This document shows positions 1 through 6,623 of a stretch of DNA of 22,001 nucleotides, in pieces (the first letter of the stretch is position 1; each line of letters starts with the position of its first letter). Location: the NCBI GenBank assembly GCA_036393295.1, contig DASWHF010000159.1:1-22001 (forward strand), written 5' to 3'. A program made the position numbers and the translations under genes. Origin of the DNA: DASWHF01 sp036393295 (lineage in GTDB: Bacteria > Pseudomonadota > Gammaproteobacteria > Acidiferrobacterales > UBA6901). Below the pieces are notes generated by a model, which ran no database searches, had not been told where the DNA came from, and worked only from the letters and a program-made list of their open reading frames with translations.

Positions 1-1
1 G

Positions 2-1180
2 CAGCAGGACGTGAAGGTGATCTTTCTCGAGGATCTGCGCGGCGCCATCACCGCCTGGGACAAGCTCGCCGGACTGGTCAATGGATTCTTCGCGCGCGCC
101 GCCTACCGCCGCCTCGGCCGCGGCGCGCGGCCCGACGACCCGGCCGTGGTGCTGTTCACCTCGGGCTCGGAGGGCGCGCCCAAGGGCGTGGTGCTCTCGC
201 ACGCCAACATCCTGTCCAATTGCGAGCAGATCGCCGCGCGCGTGCCGTTCAGCGCCCAGGACGTGATCCTGAACGCGCTGCCGTTGTTCCATTCCTTCGG
301 CCTCATGGCCGGCAGCGTGCTGCCGCTGGTGTCGGGCATGCGCGTGTTCTTCTATCCGTCGCCGCTGCACTACCGCATCGTCCCGGAGGTCGCCTACGAC
401 ATCAACGCCACGGTTCTGTTCGGCACCAACACCTTCCTGGCCGGCTACGCGCGCTACGCGCATCCCTACGATTTCTACAGCGTGCGCTACGTGTTCGCCG
501 GCGCCGAAAAGCTGCACGAGGACACCCGCCGCGTCTGGGCCGAGCGCTTCGGGCTGCGCATCTTCGAGGGCTACGGCGCGACCGAGACCAGCCCGGCGCT
601 GTCGACCAACACGCCGATGGACTACCGCGCCGGCACGGTCGGGCGGCTGTTTCCCGGCATCGAGCACAAACTGCTGCCGGTGCCGGGCATCGACCGCGGC
701 GGGCGCCTGGTGGTGCGCGGCCCGAACGTGATGAAGGGCTACCTGCTGGCCGACCGTCCCGGGGAGCTGGTGCCGCCGAGCCACGACCTCGGTGACGGCT
801 GGTACGACACCGGCGACATCGTCGACATCAGCGCCGAGGGTTTCGTGACGATACTCGGCCGCGCCAAGCGCTTCGCCAAGGTCGGCGGCGAAATGGTCTC
901 GCTGACCGCCGCCGAGGAGCTGGCGACGCGCATGTGGCCGGGCGCGCTGCACGCGGTCGTCACCCTGCCCGACGCCCAGAAGGGCGAGCAGCTGGTGCTG
1001 GTCACGACCCAGAGCGACGCCAGCCGCGCCGAGCTGCTGGGCCATGCGCGCGGCGAGGGCGTCGGCGAGATCGCCGTGCCGAAAAAGATTGTCGTGACCA
1101 AGAGCATGCCGCTGCTCGGCAGCGGCAAGATCGACTACCCCGGGGTGCAGGCGCTGGTCGCCGCCGGAGTCCAAGCGTGA
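2..1180 (+). CDS. aas: Acyl-[ACP] synthetase domain of Aas (5' end outside window)
   Basis: This is the C-terminal part, 392 residues, of a bifunctional 2-acylglycerophosphoethanolamine acyltransferase / acyl-ACP synthetase. The frame is open from base 2, so the GTG at 11 is internal and the PlsC-like acyltransferase half must lie upstream. Adenylate-forming signatures are clear: a P-loop TSGSEGAPKG near visible residue 55, YGATETSP near 195, DTGDI near 270, GRAKRFAKVGGE just after it, and the C-terminal catalytic lysine in GSGKIDYPG. The family loads fatty acids onto ACP and re-acylates lysophospholipids at the inner membrane. The next gene, lplT, starts inside the stop codon (GTGA overlap), which fits the known aas-lplT partnership, here in the order aas then lplT. 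A plain acyl-CoA/ACP ligase without the PlsC half cannot be excluded from this window alone. Confidence 0.85.
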   Translation, partial: QQDVKVIFLEDLRGAITAWDKLAGLVNGFFARAAYRRLGRGARPDDPAVVLFTSGSEGAPKGVVLSHANILSNCEQIAARVPFSAQDVILNALPLFHSFGLMAGSVLPLVSGMRVFFYPSPLHYRIVPEVAYDINATVLFGTNTFLAGYARYAHPYDFYSVRYVFAGAEKLHEDTRRVWAERFGLRIFEGYGATETSPALSTNTPMDYRAGTVGRLFPGIEHKLLPVPGIDRGGRLVVRGPNVMKGYLLADRPGELVPPSHDLGDGWYDTGDIVDISAEGFVTILGRAKRFAKVGGEMVSLTAAEELATRMWPGALHAVVTLPDAQKGEQLVLVTTQSDASRAELLGHARGEGVGEIAVPKKIVVTKSMPLLGSGKIDYPGVQALVAAGVQA

Positions 1181-2364
1181 ACCGCGGCGTCTACGCGCTG
1201 CTCGGCGCACAGTTCCTGTCGGCCTTCGCCGACAACGCGATCCTGTTCACCGCCATCGCCATGGTGCTGCAGCAGGGCCGGGCGGACGATTGGTACGTGC
1301 CGGCGTTGCAGAGCGCCTTCCTGGTGGCGTTCGTGCTGCTCGCACCCTGGGTCGGTCCGTTCGCCGACAGGCGGCCGAAGCGCAGCGTGCTGATCATCGG
1401 CAACGGCCTCAAGGCCAGCGGTGCCTTGTTGATGCTCGCCGGCATCGAGCCGATCGCGGCCTATGCCCTGGTCGGCGTCGGCGCGGCGGTCTACGGCCCG
1501 GCCAAGTACGGCATCCTGCCGGAGATGGTCGGGCACCATCAACTGGTTCGCGCCAATGGCCTGATCGAGGGCTCGACCATCGTCGCCATCGTCGCCGGTA
1601 CGGTGGTGGGTGCGACAGTCGCGGATCAGTCGCTGTCGGTCGCCCTGATGATGGTCAGCCTGTGCTTCGTGCTGTCCATCGCCGTGACCTTGCTGATTCC
1701 CTACACCGACCCGCGCTGCACCGGCGAGCGCCCGGGCATCCGGCATTTCCTCGACATGATGCGCCGCCTGTTCGCCGGCCACCGCGCGCGCTTCGCCATG
1801 CTCGGGTCCAGCCTGTTCTGGGCCTCGGCCGCGGTGCTGCGCCTGCTGCTGGTCGCCTGGGCGCCGCTGGTGCTGATGACGCGCAGCGCCGCCGATATCG
1901 CCGAGCTCACCCTGGCGCTGGCCGCCGGCATCGTGGTCGGCGCCGTGCTCGTGCCACGGCTCATTCCCATCGAACGTCTGCGCCGTGCGCGCCTCGCGGC
2001 CTACGCCATGGGTTGGTGCATCCTGCTCTTCAGCCTGACCGAGAGCCTGTGGCCGGCGCGCATGGCGTTGGTCGCAATCGGATTATGCGGCGGGCTGTTC
2101 ATGGTCCCGGTCAACGCCGCGCTGCAGGAGATCGGCCACAAGACCATCGGCAGCGGCGGCGCCGTCGCCCTGCAAAACTTCTTCGAAAACCTCGCCATGC
2201 TCGCCGCCGTCGGCGCCTACACCCTGGCCGCCGCGCGCGGTGTCTCGCCGGTGACCGCGCTGGTCGTGGTCGGCGTGCTGGTGCTGATCGCGACCACGGC
2301 GGTGTCGTGGCAGCTGCCGCCGGATCCGAGCAAGTCCCCCGGCCCGGCTCCGCCGCAATCGTAG
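1177..2364 (+). CDS. lplT: Lysophospholipid transporter LplT (MFS)
   Basis: This is a 395-aa polytopic inner-membrane protein of the major facilitator superfamily. It begins VNRGVYALLGAQFLSAFADN, and the family's N-terminal FLSAFxDN motif is visible. A loop with DRRPKR lies between the second and third helices, and about twelve hydrophobic segments run to the C-terminus. Length matches E. coli LplT (about 397 aa). The GTG start at 1177 overlaps the aas stop (GTGA), implying translational coupling; the frame is open further upstream, but that part only shadows aas. LplT flips lysophospholipids inward for re-acylation by Aas. The gene ends 8 bp from the convergent regulator at 2373 and no hairpin with a T-tract was seen between them. 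Confidence 0.87.
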   Translation: MNRGVYALLGAQFLSAFADNAILFTAIAMVLQQGRADDWYVPALQSAFLVAFVLLAPWVGPFADRRPKRSVLIIGNGLKASGALLMLAGIEPIAAYALVGVGAAVYGPAKYGILPEMVGHHQLVRANGLIEGSTIVAIVAGTVVGATVADQSLSVALMMVSLCFVLSIAVTLLIPYTDPRCTGERPGIRHFLDMMRRLFAGHRARFAMLGSSLFWASAAVLRLLLVAWAPLVLMTRSAADIAELTLALAAGIVVGAVLVPRLIPIERLRRARLAAYAMGWCILLFSLTESLWPARMALVAIGLCGGLFMVPVNAALQEIGHKTIGSGGAVALQNFFENLAMLAAVGAYTLAAARGVSPVTALVVVGVLVLIATTAVSWQLPPDPSKSPGPAPPQS

Positions 2365-2372
2365 AGCCTGGT

Positions 2373-2591
2373 TCAGTTCTTGTGCCGATAGAGGACATCA
2401 ACGGAAATCTTGAGCGCCTTGGCCAATAAAGCCGCTTCCTGATCCGTTACCCGTCTGACCCGGGATTCAATCTTGGCAAGCGTGCTGCGGCTGATGTTGA
2501 GCCCGACGAGATTGCACCGCGCCGTGAGTTCTTCTTGGGTCATGTTCTGGGCTTCCCGCAAATGTCGCACTTGTGGACCCACCAGGTTCAT
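2373..2591 (-). CDS. Small XRE/Cro-type helix-turn-helix regulator
   Basis: This 72-aa protein is almost entirely an HTH_3 domain. It has QVRHLREAQNMTQEELTARC as helices 1-2, then ISRSTLAKIE as the recognition region, and closes with the usual ALAKALKISVDVLY. The ATG at 2591 has GGAG nine bases upstream. It lacks a ligand or toxin domain, so it is either a solo repressor or an antitoxin-like regulator. It is the last gene of a minus-strand set with the small conserved genes at 2653-2886 and 2910-3128; the 61-bp gap to the nearer one could hold its own promoter. It converges on lplT. The local sequence is less GC-rich than the flanking housekeeping genes, suggesting accessory DNA. Confidence 0.8.
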   Translation of the reverse strand: MNLVGPQVRHLREAQNMTQEELTARCNLVGLNISRSTLAKIESRVRRVTDQEAALLAKALKISVDVLYRHKN

Positions 2592-2652
2592 CGTGGATTG
2601 CTCCGATAACGGAGCTTGATTCTGACCGTGGCCGGCCTACATCACCCCCACC

Positions 2653-2886
2653 CTACGCCGCCCGAATCACTGCCTGTTGAGCATCGGCCGGCAGTTCGAC
2701 GTCGATAAAGTAGTCGCACGGATAGAGATAATCCTCGCCGGACTCGTCGATGACGCGCATCTGCCCGTGTTGTTCAGCGAGGTCGTCGCGCAGACGCTGG
2801 TAGAGCTTGCGCGGCTCGAGTGCCGCCGGGTAGCCGTCGTTCCGGACGCAGATAACGAACTGGTAGGTAGCGCTGGTCGTATGCAT
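2653..2886 (-). CDS. Conserved small protein of unknown function (77 aa)
   Basis: A 77-aa soluble protein with no TM segment. It starts MHTTSATYQFVICVRNDGYP, followed by LEPRKLYQRL and the strongly patterned DESGEDYLYP ending in FIDVELP. I recognise this pattern from small conserved proteobacterial proteins, usually starting M-x-T-T and carrying DESGEDYLYP, but no function is known to me. The frame stays open to a TTG at 2901. I chose the ATG at 2886 because relatives start at the equivalent MxTT; neither start has a clear Shine-Dalgarno. It lies 23 bp after the 72-aa gene at 2910-3128 and upstream of the XRE regulator, so the three are probably co-transcribed. The company suggests a stress or toxin-antitoxin-like cassette, but that is inference. 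Confidence 0.65.
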   Translation of the reverse strand: MHTTSATYQFVICVRNDGYPAALEPRKLYQRLRDDLAEQHGQMRVIDESGEDYLYPCDYFIDVELPADAQQAVIRAA

Positions 2887-2909
2887 GGTTGGGTCAATCA
2901 AGCAGATGT

Positions 2910-3128
2910 TTAACCTTCAGTTCCTTTCTGACCGATCCCGCTGGCCTCGTACCAGTGTAGCTCAGCGGTAAAGACGCTTCCATCCGCGAACTCAACCCGC
3001 GCGATGCCCTTGCGTTTACGCCAACGTCCGTGGCCATACACCCGGTTCAGCCGACGACGCTCGCGTATGCCCGATCCCTCGGCGAACGTGACCACCCTTG
3101 TAATTGGGCCAATGACCCTGAAGCGCAT
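2910..3128 (-). CDS. Conserved small basic protein of unknown function (72 aa)
   Basis: A 72-aa, Arg/Lys-rich soluble protein. Visible patterns are an N-terminal strand RVIGPITRVVTFA, a central RLNRVYGHGRWRKRKG, a strand ARVEFADGS and a C-terminal AELHWYEASGIGQK. The YGxGRWRKxKG and ELHWYEAxGIG pair is typical of a small conserved family often found among accessory genes; no function is known to me. The ATG at 3128 has AAGGG about seven bases upstream, a good ribosome site. It is the first gene of the minus-strand trio and the intergenic sequence 3129-3404 should contain its promoter. Its basic charge would be compatible with nucleic-acid binding, but nothing in the sequence proves that. Confidence 0.65.
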   Translation of the reverse strand: MRFRVIGPITRVVTFAEGSGIRERRRLNRVYGHGRWRKRKGIARVEFADGSVFTAELHWYEASGIGQKGTEG

Positions 3129-3404
3129 CGGATCCCTTCGTTCCCTGAAAAGGATCCGTCACACACATTAAGATCGCGCGAGGCACGCGTGATATCGGAT
3201 TATGCGGCTGCTATGAACGGGCAATCTACACAGGATCCGCGTTGACGGCGCGTACACTGGCAGCCAGAGCTGAAGGTGAAAAAATGCACCTTTTGGCGCA
3301 AAATCAGCCTTTGCCTGAAATAGCCCGAGGTACCCATGACAAGCGGGCGCCGTTGAGGAAAACCGGAAAGTCCTGAAATGAATTGACACAGCTGAACGTA
3401 CAGT
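3129..3404. other. Intergenic region between divergent small genes
   Basis: This 276-bp region separates the minus-strand trio from the plus-strand antitoxin and should hold both promoters. Visible are TTGACA at 3383-3388 on the + strand and paired GGATCC sites. A 30-codon frame at 3284-3376 begins MHLLAQNQPL and has GAAGG five bases before its ATG. I do not call it a gene because nothing else supports it. No remnant of a RelE-like toxin was recognised. Confidence 0.4.
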
Positions 3405-3713
3405 ATGGCAATGAGACCGTATAACTCCACCCTGAGAAAAGCGCTGCGCGACCCTCGCGATGCGGCGGCCTATCTTGAAGCAGCTCTCGTCGAGAAAGAC
3501 GAGGAGGGATTTCTGCTCGCGCTTCGCACCGTGGCCGAGGTGCATGGGATGGCGGCGCTCGCCCGCAAGACGGGCGTCGGGCGCGAAAGCCTTTACAAGA
3601 CATTGAGCGAGGATGGCAACCCGAAGCTGCGGACGCTGATGGCGCTGCTGCACAATCTCGGGTTGCGGCTATCCGTGGCGCCGGAGGAAAGCAGGCGCAA
3701 GGTGGCACGCTGA
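3405..3713 (+). CDS. Orphan HI1420-type addiction-module antidote (HTH)
   Basis: A 102-aa DNA-binding antitoxin-like protein. It has the family's order of motifs: DAAAYLEAALVEKD, a middle helix VAEVHGMAALARKTGVGRES as the HTH, LYKTLSEDGNP, and LRTLMALLHNLGLRLSV. Such proteins are the antidotes of HI1419/HI1420-type (RelE/HigB-superfamily) toxin-antitoxin pairs, where the toxin gene normally lies directly upstream. Here 3129-3404 contains no toxin frame, so this looks like a solitary antidote, either a leftover or a domesticated regulator. The start is ATG 3405 or ATG 3411; neither has a Shine-Dalgarno, although TTGACA at 3383-3388 may be part of a promoter. It converges with the PhnD-like gene with eight bases between the stop codons. 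Confidence 0.8.
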   Translation: MAMRPYNSTLRKALRDPRDAAAYLEAALVEKDEEGFLLALRTVAEVHGMAALARKTGVGRESLYKTLSEDGNPKLRTLMALLHNLGLRLSVAPEESRRKVAR

Positions 3714-3724
3714 CGGGCCCGTCA
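3711..3724. repeat. Palindrome joining two convergent stop codons
   Basis: TGACGGGCCCGTCA is a perfect 14-bp palindrome. Its first three bases are the stop of the antitoxin gene (+ strand) and its last three are the stop of the PhnD-like gene (- strand). It has no T-tract, so it is not a standard intrinsic terminator. It may simply be compact convergent packing. Confidence 0.6.
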
Positions 3725-4639
3725 GGGACGCGGCGCGTCGAAGCCCCACTCGTCTTCGAGGAAGCGCGCCAGGCCGTGGTATTGCGCGTTGCTGGCGGTG
3801 ACGAGCTGCTGGCGCATGCCGTAGTGCCGGCGGATGGCGCCGAGCGCGGCGTCCGCCTCGGGCGCGGTGAGCGCGCGCGCCAGGCGCTCGCGCTCGGCGG
3901 CGGTCAGGCGCGGGCCGGCCGAGAACGCCTGGTTCGGGTAGGACGGCGAGCGGTACAGCGCGCGCACTACCAGGCCCTGCGGATCGCGCTGGGCGAGTTC
4001 GTCGATCGGAATAATGCCGGACTCGCAGCGGCCGCTGGTCACGCCCTGGAATATGTTCGCCCAGCCCTCGGTGAGGATGATCGCCGGCTGGCGCACGGGA
4101 TTGTCGAACAACGCGAGCGCGACCGCCGCCGAGAAGTTCGGCGGCGCGTGCGCGCACAGCGTGCGCCCATTGAGCGCGGCGATGTCGGTCGCGCGCGCGT
4201 TGTCGCGACGCACGATCAGCGCGAACTCGAAGCCGCCGGCGAAGCGCGCCAGCACGTGGTAGTCGAGGTGCTGTACCCGCCAGCCGGTGAGGTGCGGGCC
4301 GTCGAACACGATGTCGTAGGCGCCGCGCAGCATCTGCGTGCGGTACACGCCCCAGTCGCCGGGGTGACGATACTCGACGCGCCGGCCGAGTACGGCGCTG
4401 AGATACTCGGCCAGCGGCGCGAAGCGTTCGACGCCCTCGTCGCCCGTCTCGCGCGGCGCGGCGCTCAGCACCAGCGGCGGCGGCTCACGCCTTGCACCGG
4501 GCGGCGGTGACGGCTGGTAAGACGCCTTGGTGGGCACCGCCGGCGGCGGCTTGTCCGCGGCCGTTGCACTGATAGGGAGAAATACCAGAAAGAGAAACGC
4601 ACCCAATACGCCACGCGTCATTGCTGTCAGTATGTTCAT
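3722..4639 (-). CDS. PhnD-like periplasmic substrate-binding protein, orphan
   Basis: A 305-aa exported protein. Residues 1-28 form a signal peptide (hydrophobic GVLGAFLFLVFLPIS, then SATAA). A Pro-rich linker follows, then the PhnD/SsuA-like type 2 binding fold: LVLSAAPRETGDEGVERFAPLAEYL, a YDIVFDGPHL motif and an LCAHAPPNF hinge. Family members bind phosphonate, phosphite or phosphate for ABC importers, but some are sensor-associated, and the ligand cannot be read here. There is no ABC permease or ATPase in the window, so it may serve a distant transporter or act in sensing. ATG 4639 has AAGGA nine bases upstream. A possible -10 TATATT lies at 4721-4726. Confidence 0.8.
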   Translation of the reverse strand: MNILTAMTRGVLGAFLFLVFLPISATAADKPPPAVPTKASYQPSPPPGARREPPPLVLSAAPRETGDEGVERFAPLAEYLSAVLGRRVEYRHPGDWGVYRTQMLRGAYDIVFDGPHLTGWRVQHLDYHVLARFAGGFEFALIVRRDNARATDIAALNGRTLCAHAPPNFSAAVALALFDNPVRQPAIILTEGWANIFQGVTSGRCESGIIPIDELAQRDPQGLVVRALYRSPSYPNQAFSAGPRLTAAERERLARALTAPEADAALGAIRRHYGMRQQLVTASNAQYHGLARFLEDEWGFDAPRP

Positions 4640-4720
4640 CGCACCCCGTCCTTAGGTGCGGAGGATCCGACCCCCGTCTTCGCCCGCGCACCGCTGTTTC
4701 CGTCTCCATCAGCGTAGACT

Positions 4721-4726
4721 AATATA
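4721..4726 (-). promoter_or_regulatory. Possible -10 element for the PhnD-like gene
   Basis: TATATT on the minus strand sits in an AT-rich island within GC-rich sequence, about 80 bases upstream of the ATG at 4639. No convincing -35 is visible at 16-18 bp, so activator dependence is possible. Confidence 0.3.
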
Positions 4727-4807
4727 CGGACGCTGCCGGGCCGCACGCGATACGTCCCGACGAAAGGCGCGATCCGATCCGTCATTGGTCGGTGATCGCA
4801 TGCAGTG

Positions 4808-4821
4808 TTGATCTGCGTCAA
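4808..4821. promoter_or_regulatory. FNR/ANR-like box
   Basis: TTGATCTGCGTCAA matches the FNR/ANR consensus TTGAT-N4-ATCAA with one mismatch (GTCAA). It lies about 170 bp upstream of the PhnD-like start, farther than the usual -41.5 position for the -10 suggested at 4721-4726. The match is good but a role is unproven. Confidence 0.4.
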
Positions 4822-4885
4822 CCGGTAGGTGAGCATAACGCTCGGGTAATCGACATCTCGCGCCATAGCTTTACGTGGCGTGACG

Positions 4886-6499
4886 TCAGGCCGGCTCGTC
4901 TTCCGCGGCAATGCCGTAACGAACCAGCTTGTAGTGCAGCGTGTTCGGCCGCAGACCCAGCAGGCGGGCCGCTTCCGACTTGTTGCCGTGACAGTGCCTC
5001 AGCGTCTCCTCGATCACGCGCGCCTCGATCAGTGAAAGGTACCGAGCCAGCGTCAGCCCCTGGGTGGGGCCCGTCGACTCGGCGGCATCCGACGCGATTG
5101 CGCCTTTCGGGAAAGTGCGGGCCGGATCGCGCGCCGCGCCCGCGAGGCGCGGCGCGTGTTCGCGCTGCAGCATCACGTTCTCCTTGCGCAGCCGGGCAAT
5201 CTCTCCTTCGAGCTCGTGCAGTCTGCGCCGCAGCGCGATGTTGTCGGCCGGCACGTCGCCCAGTTGGCGGCGCAGCGCGGCGAAGTCGTCCTTCAGGCGC
5301 TCGGCAAGCGACTCGAACAGCGTCTCGACGAGTTTGAAATCGCGCGCCGTGTGGACATGGCGGCTGAACGGATCGCCCAGCAACAGCCATCCGGACGGCC
5401 GCGGACCGCAGGTGCGAAACGGCACGATCGCCGCGAGCTTGTGGGCGCGCATCGCCCGGTAGGTCCGGGGCGAGGAATCGGCGATCTCGTCGGCCACCAG
5501 CATCCGGTCGACCTTGTGCAACTCCTCCCCGGGATAGGCCGCGAGCTTGCGCACACCGAACGACACGGCGAGACCGTCGCTGTCCGTCACCAGCGCGACG
5601 GGGCATTGCAGCGCCCGGGCCAGCCGGCGCACCACCTGTTGCAGCGACTTCAAGGTCGCGATCTCGACGATGGCGTCGCGGATCTGCGCGTAGAATGCGT
5701 TCTTGCGCTTGCGTACTTCCGACCCCGGCACGAAAAATTCCGGATCGAACAGCCGCGGTACCAGCATCCCCTGCCGCACCGCCGGCAGCAGCGCCTGAAC
5801 GCGGTGGCTATGGATGGCGAAGGTCGTGACGATCAGAAAGAAGGTTATGGCGAGGGGCGTGTAGAACGTCGTGGTGAATTTCGGCCAGCCAATATGGTCG
5901 GCCACGATCAGATACATGATCATAACAGCCAACGGCAGGAGCCCCAGTAACCACAGGCGATTGCGCGTACGTGCCGCCGCGTTGGCGCGTGAGCTCCTTG
6001 CGCCGTAGATGAGGCAGGCGATCGCGCCGGCCAGACACGCCAGCGCAAACGCCTCCAGCAAGAAATAGAGAGGTCCGGGCACACGCATCATCGAGTACCT
6101 GAACGCCTCAAAGCCGACGATGATCTCGTCGGTAAACAGCAGCAACCACGCCAACGGGAGGGCAGGTAAATAAAGGATTGCGTAGTACGGCCGCCAATGT
6201 GGGTCACGCACCGAATCGGTGTTCAGTCGCAAGGCTACATGTAAGATTGCCGGCAGTGTGATCAGTATGATCGCGAAATAGGCGAAGCCAAACTGTTCAG
6301 TTATCGGCATCAACCCGAATCGCGCATGGACATTTATCCCTGCAAGCTCGACCAGGTTCAGCAGGGAAAACAAGACCAGCAGGAACAGGAACAGCCGCGC
6401 CAGCGGACTGCGTATGCGCGAACGAACGGCATAGCCGATCAGCACGAACTTGGCAATTAGCGCGAAAAGCGAAGGCAGTTCGTGTAGATAGGAAGTCAC
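4886..6499 (-). CDS. 7TM-GAF-coiled coil-Fis HTH membrane regulator, copy 2
   Basis: A 537-aa protein with an unusual domain order. Seven hydrophobic helices lie near residues 8-24, 34-54, 69-91, 104-123, 143-165, 180-200 and 211-230. A GAF-like region covers about 265-400, a Leu/Arg/Glu coiled coil 400-450 and a Fis-type HTH 487-533 (HGNKSEAARLLGLRPNTLHY). There is no histidine kinase, receiver or AAA+ module, so it should bind DNA from the membrane. The frame extends to 6580, but I place the start at GTG 6499. AGGGAG lies eight bases upstream of it, and the resulting N-terminus (VTSYLHELPS) aligns without gaps to the paralog's MTFYIHEIPS. Compared with the paralog it has 16 extra residues (235-250) after the last TM helix. 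The 7TM part resembles sensor N-termini of PrsK-like kinases. The signal sensed is unknown. Confidence 0.8.
   Translation of the reverse strand: MTSYLHELPSLFALIAKFVLIGYAVRSRIRSPLARLFLFLLVLFSLLNLVELAGINVHARFGLMPITEQFGFAYFAIILITLPAILHVALRLNTDSVRDPHWRPYYAILYLPALPLAWLLLFTDEIIVGFEAFRYSMMRVPGPLYFLLEAFALACLAGAIACLIYGARSSRANAAARTRNRLWLLGLLPLAVMIMYLIVADHIGWPKFTTTFYTPLAITFFLIVTTFAIHSHRVQALLPAVRQGMLVPRLFDPEFFVPGSEVRKRKNAFYAQIRDAIVEIATLKSLQQVVRRLARALQCPVALVTDSDGLAVSFGVRKLAAYPGEELHKVDRMLVADEIADSSPRTYRAMRAHKLAAIVPFRTCGPRPSGWLLLGDPFSRHVHTARDFKLVETLFESLAERLKDDFAALRRQLGDVPADNIALRRRLHELEGEIARLRKENVMLQREHAPRLAGAARDPARTFPKGAIASDAAESTGPTQGLTLARYLSLIEARVIEETLRHCHGNKSEAARLLGLRPNTLHYKLVRYGIAAEDEPA
5750..5797 (-). 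other. 48-bp in-frame insertion relative to the paralog
   Basis: Residues 235-250 (starting VQALLPAVRQ) interrupt an otherwise gapless alignment of the two 7TM regulators. One reads HSHR, the extra segment, then LFDPEFFVPG; the other reads HNHRLFDIEFFIPG. The insertion lies at the junction between TM7 and the cytoplasmic sensor region, where it could change signal transmission. Confidence 0.75.
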
Positions 6500-6623
6500 A
6501 GCGATAGCTCCCTGCGAATGCTTGGTACAACAACGGACTCGCGGACCGACAGCTTGAAATGCAAAAGGAAAGGGGCACAACAGAACGATGACGCACCCGA
6601 TTCCCTGGCGCGCTCACACTCTA

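Larger units (their letters stand above)
4640..4885. other. Intergenic region upstream of the PhnD-like gene
   Basis: This 246-bp region lies between the stop of the second 7TM regulator and the PhnD-like start. It contains an FNR/CRP-like box (4808-4821) and a possible minus-strand -10 (4721-4726). A 49-codon minus-strand frame, 4636-4785, ends in an ATGA overlap with the binding-protein gene, but its rare codons (ATA, TTA) and lack of a ribosome site make it unlikely to be coding. Confidence 0.4.

Noticed and set aside
2946..3000. tRNA-like stretch (TGTAGCTCAGCGGTAAAG) on the + strand
   Set aside because: It resembles a D-arm, but no matching acceptor stem, anticodon arm or T-arm follows, and it lies inside the coding frame of the conserved 72-aa protein.
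3284..3376. 30-aa ORF beginning MHLLAQNQPL
   Set aside because: It has a plausible ribosome site, but no homology I can recognise, and the length is close to chance.
2365..3404. Prophage or insertion sequence as the source of the small-gene patch
   Set aside because: No integrase, transposase, phage structural gene or terminal repeats were found.
4636..4785. 49-aa minus-strand ORF overlapping the PhnD-like start by ATGA
   Set aside because: It uses rare codons, has no ribosome site and lies over the probable promoter.
6500..6623. Sigma-54-like promoter (TTTTGC as -12) before regulator copy 2
   Set aside because: The required GG at the -24 position is missing. The similar TTGGCCCG stretch before copy 1 lacks the GC at -12.
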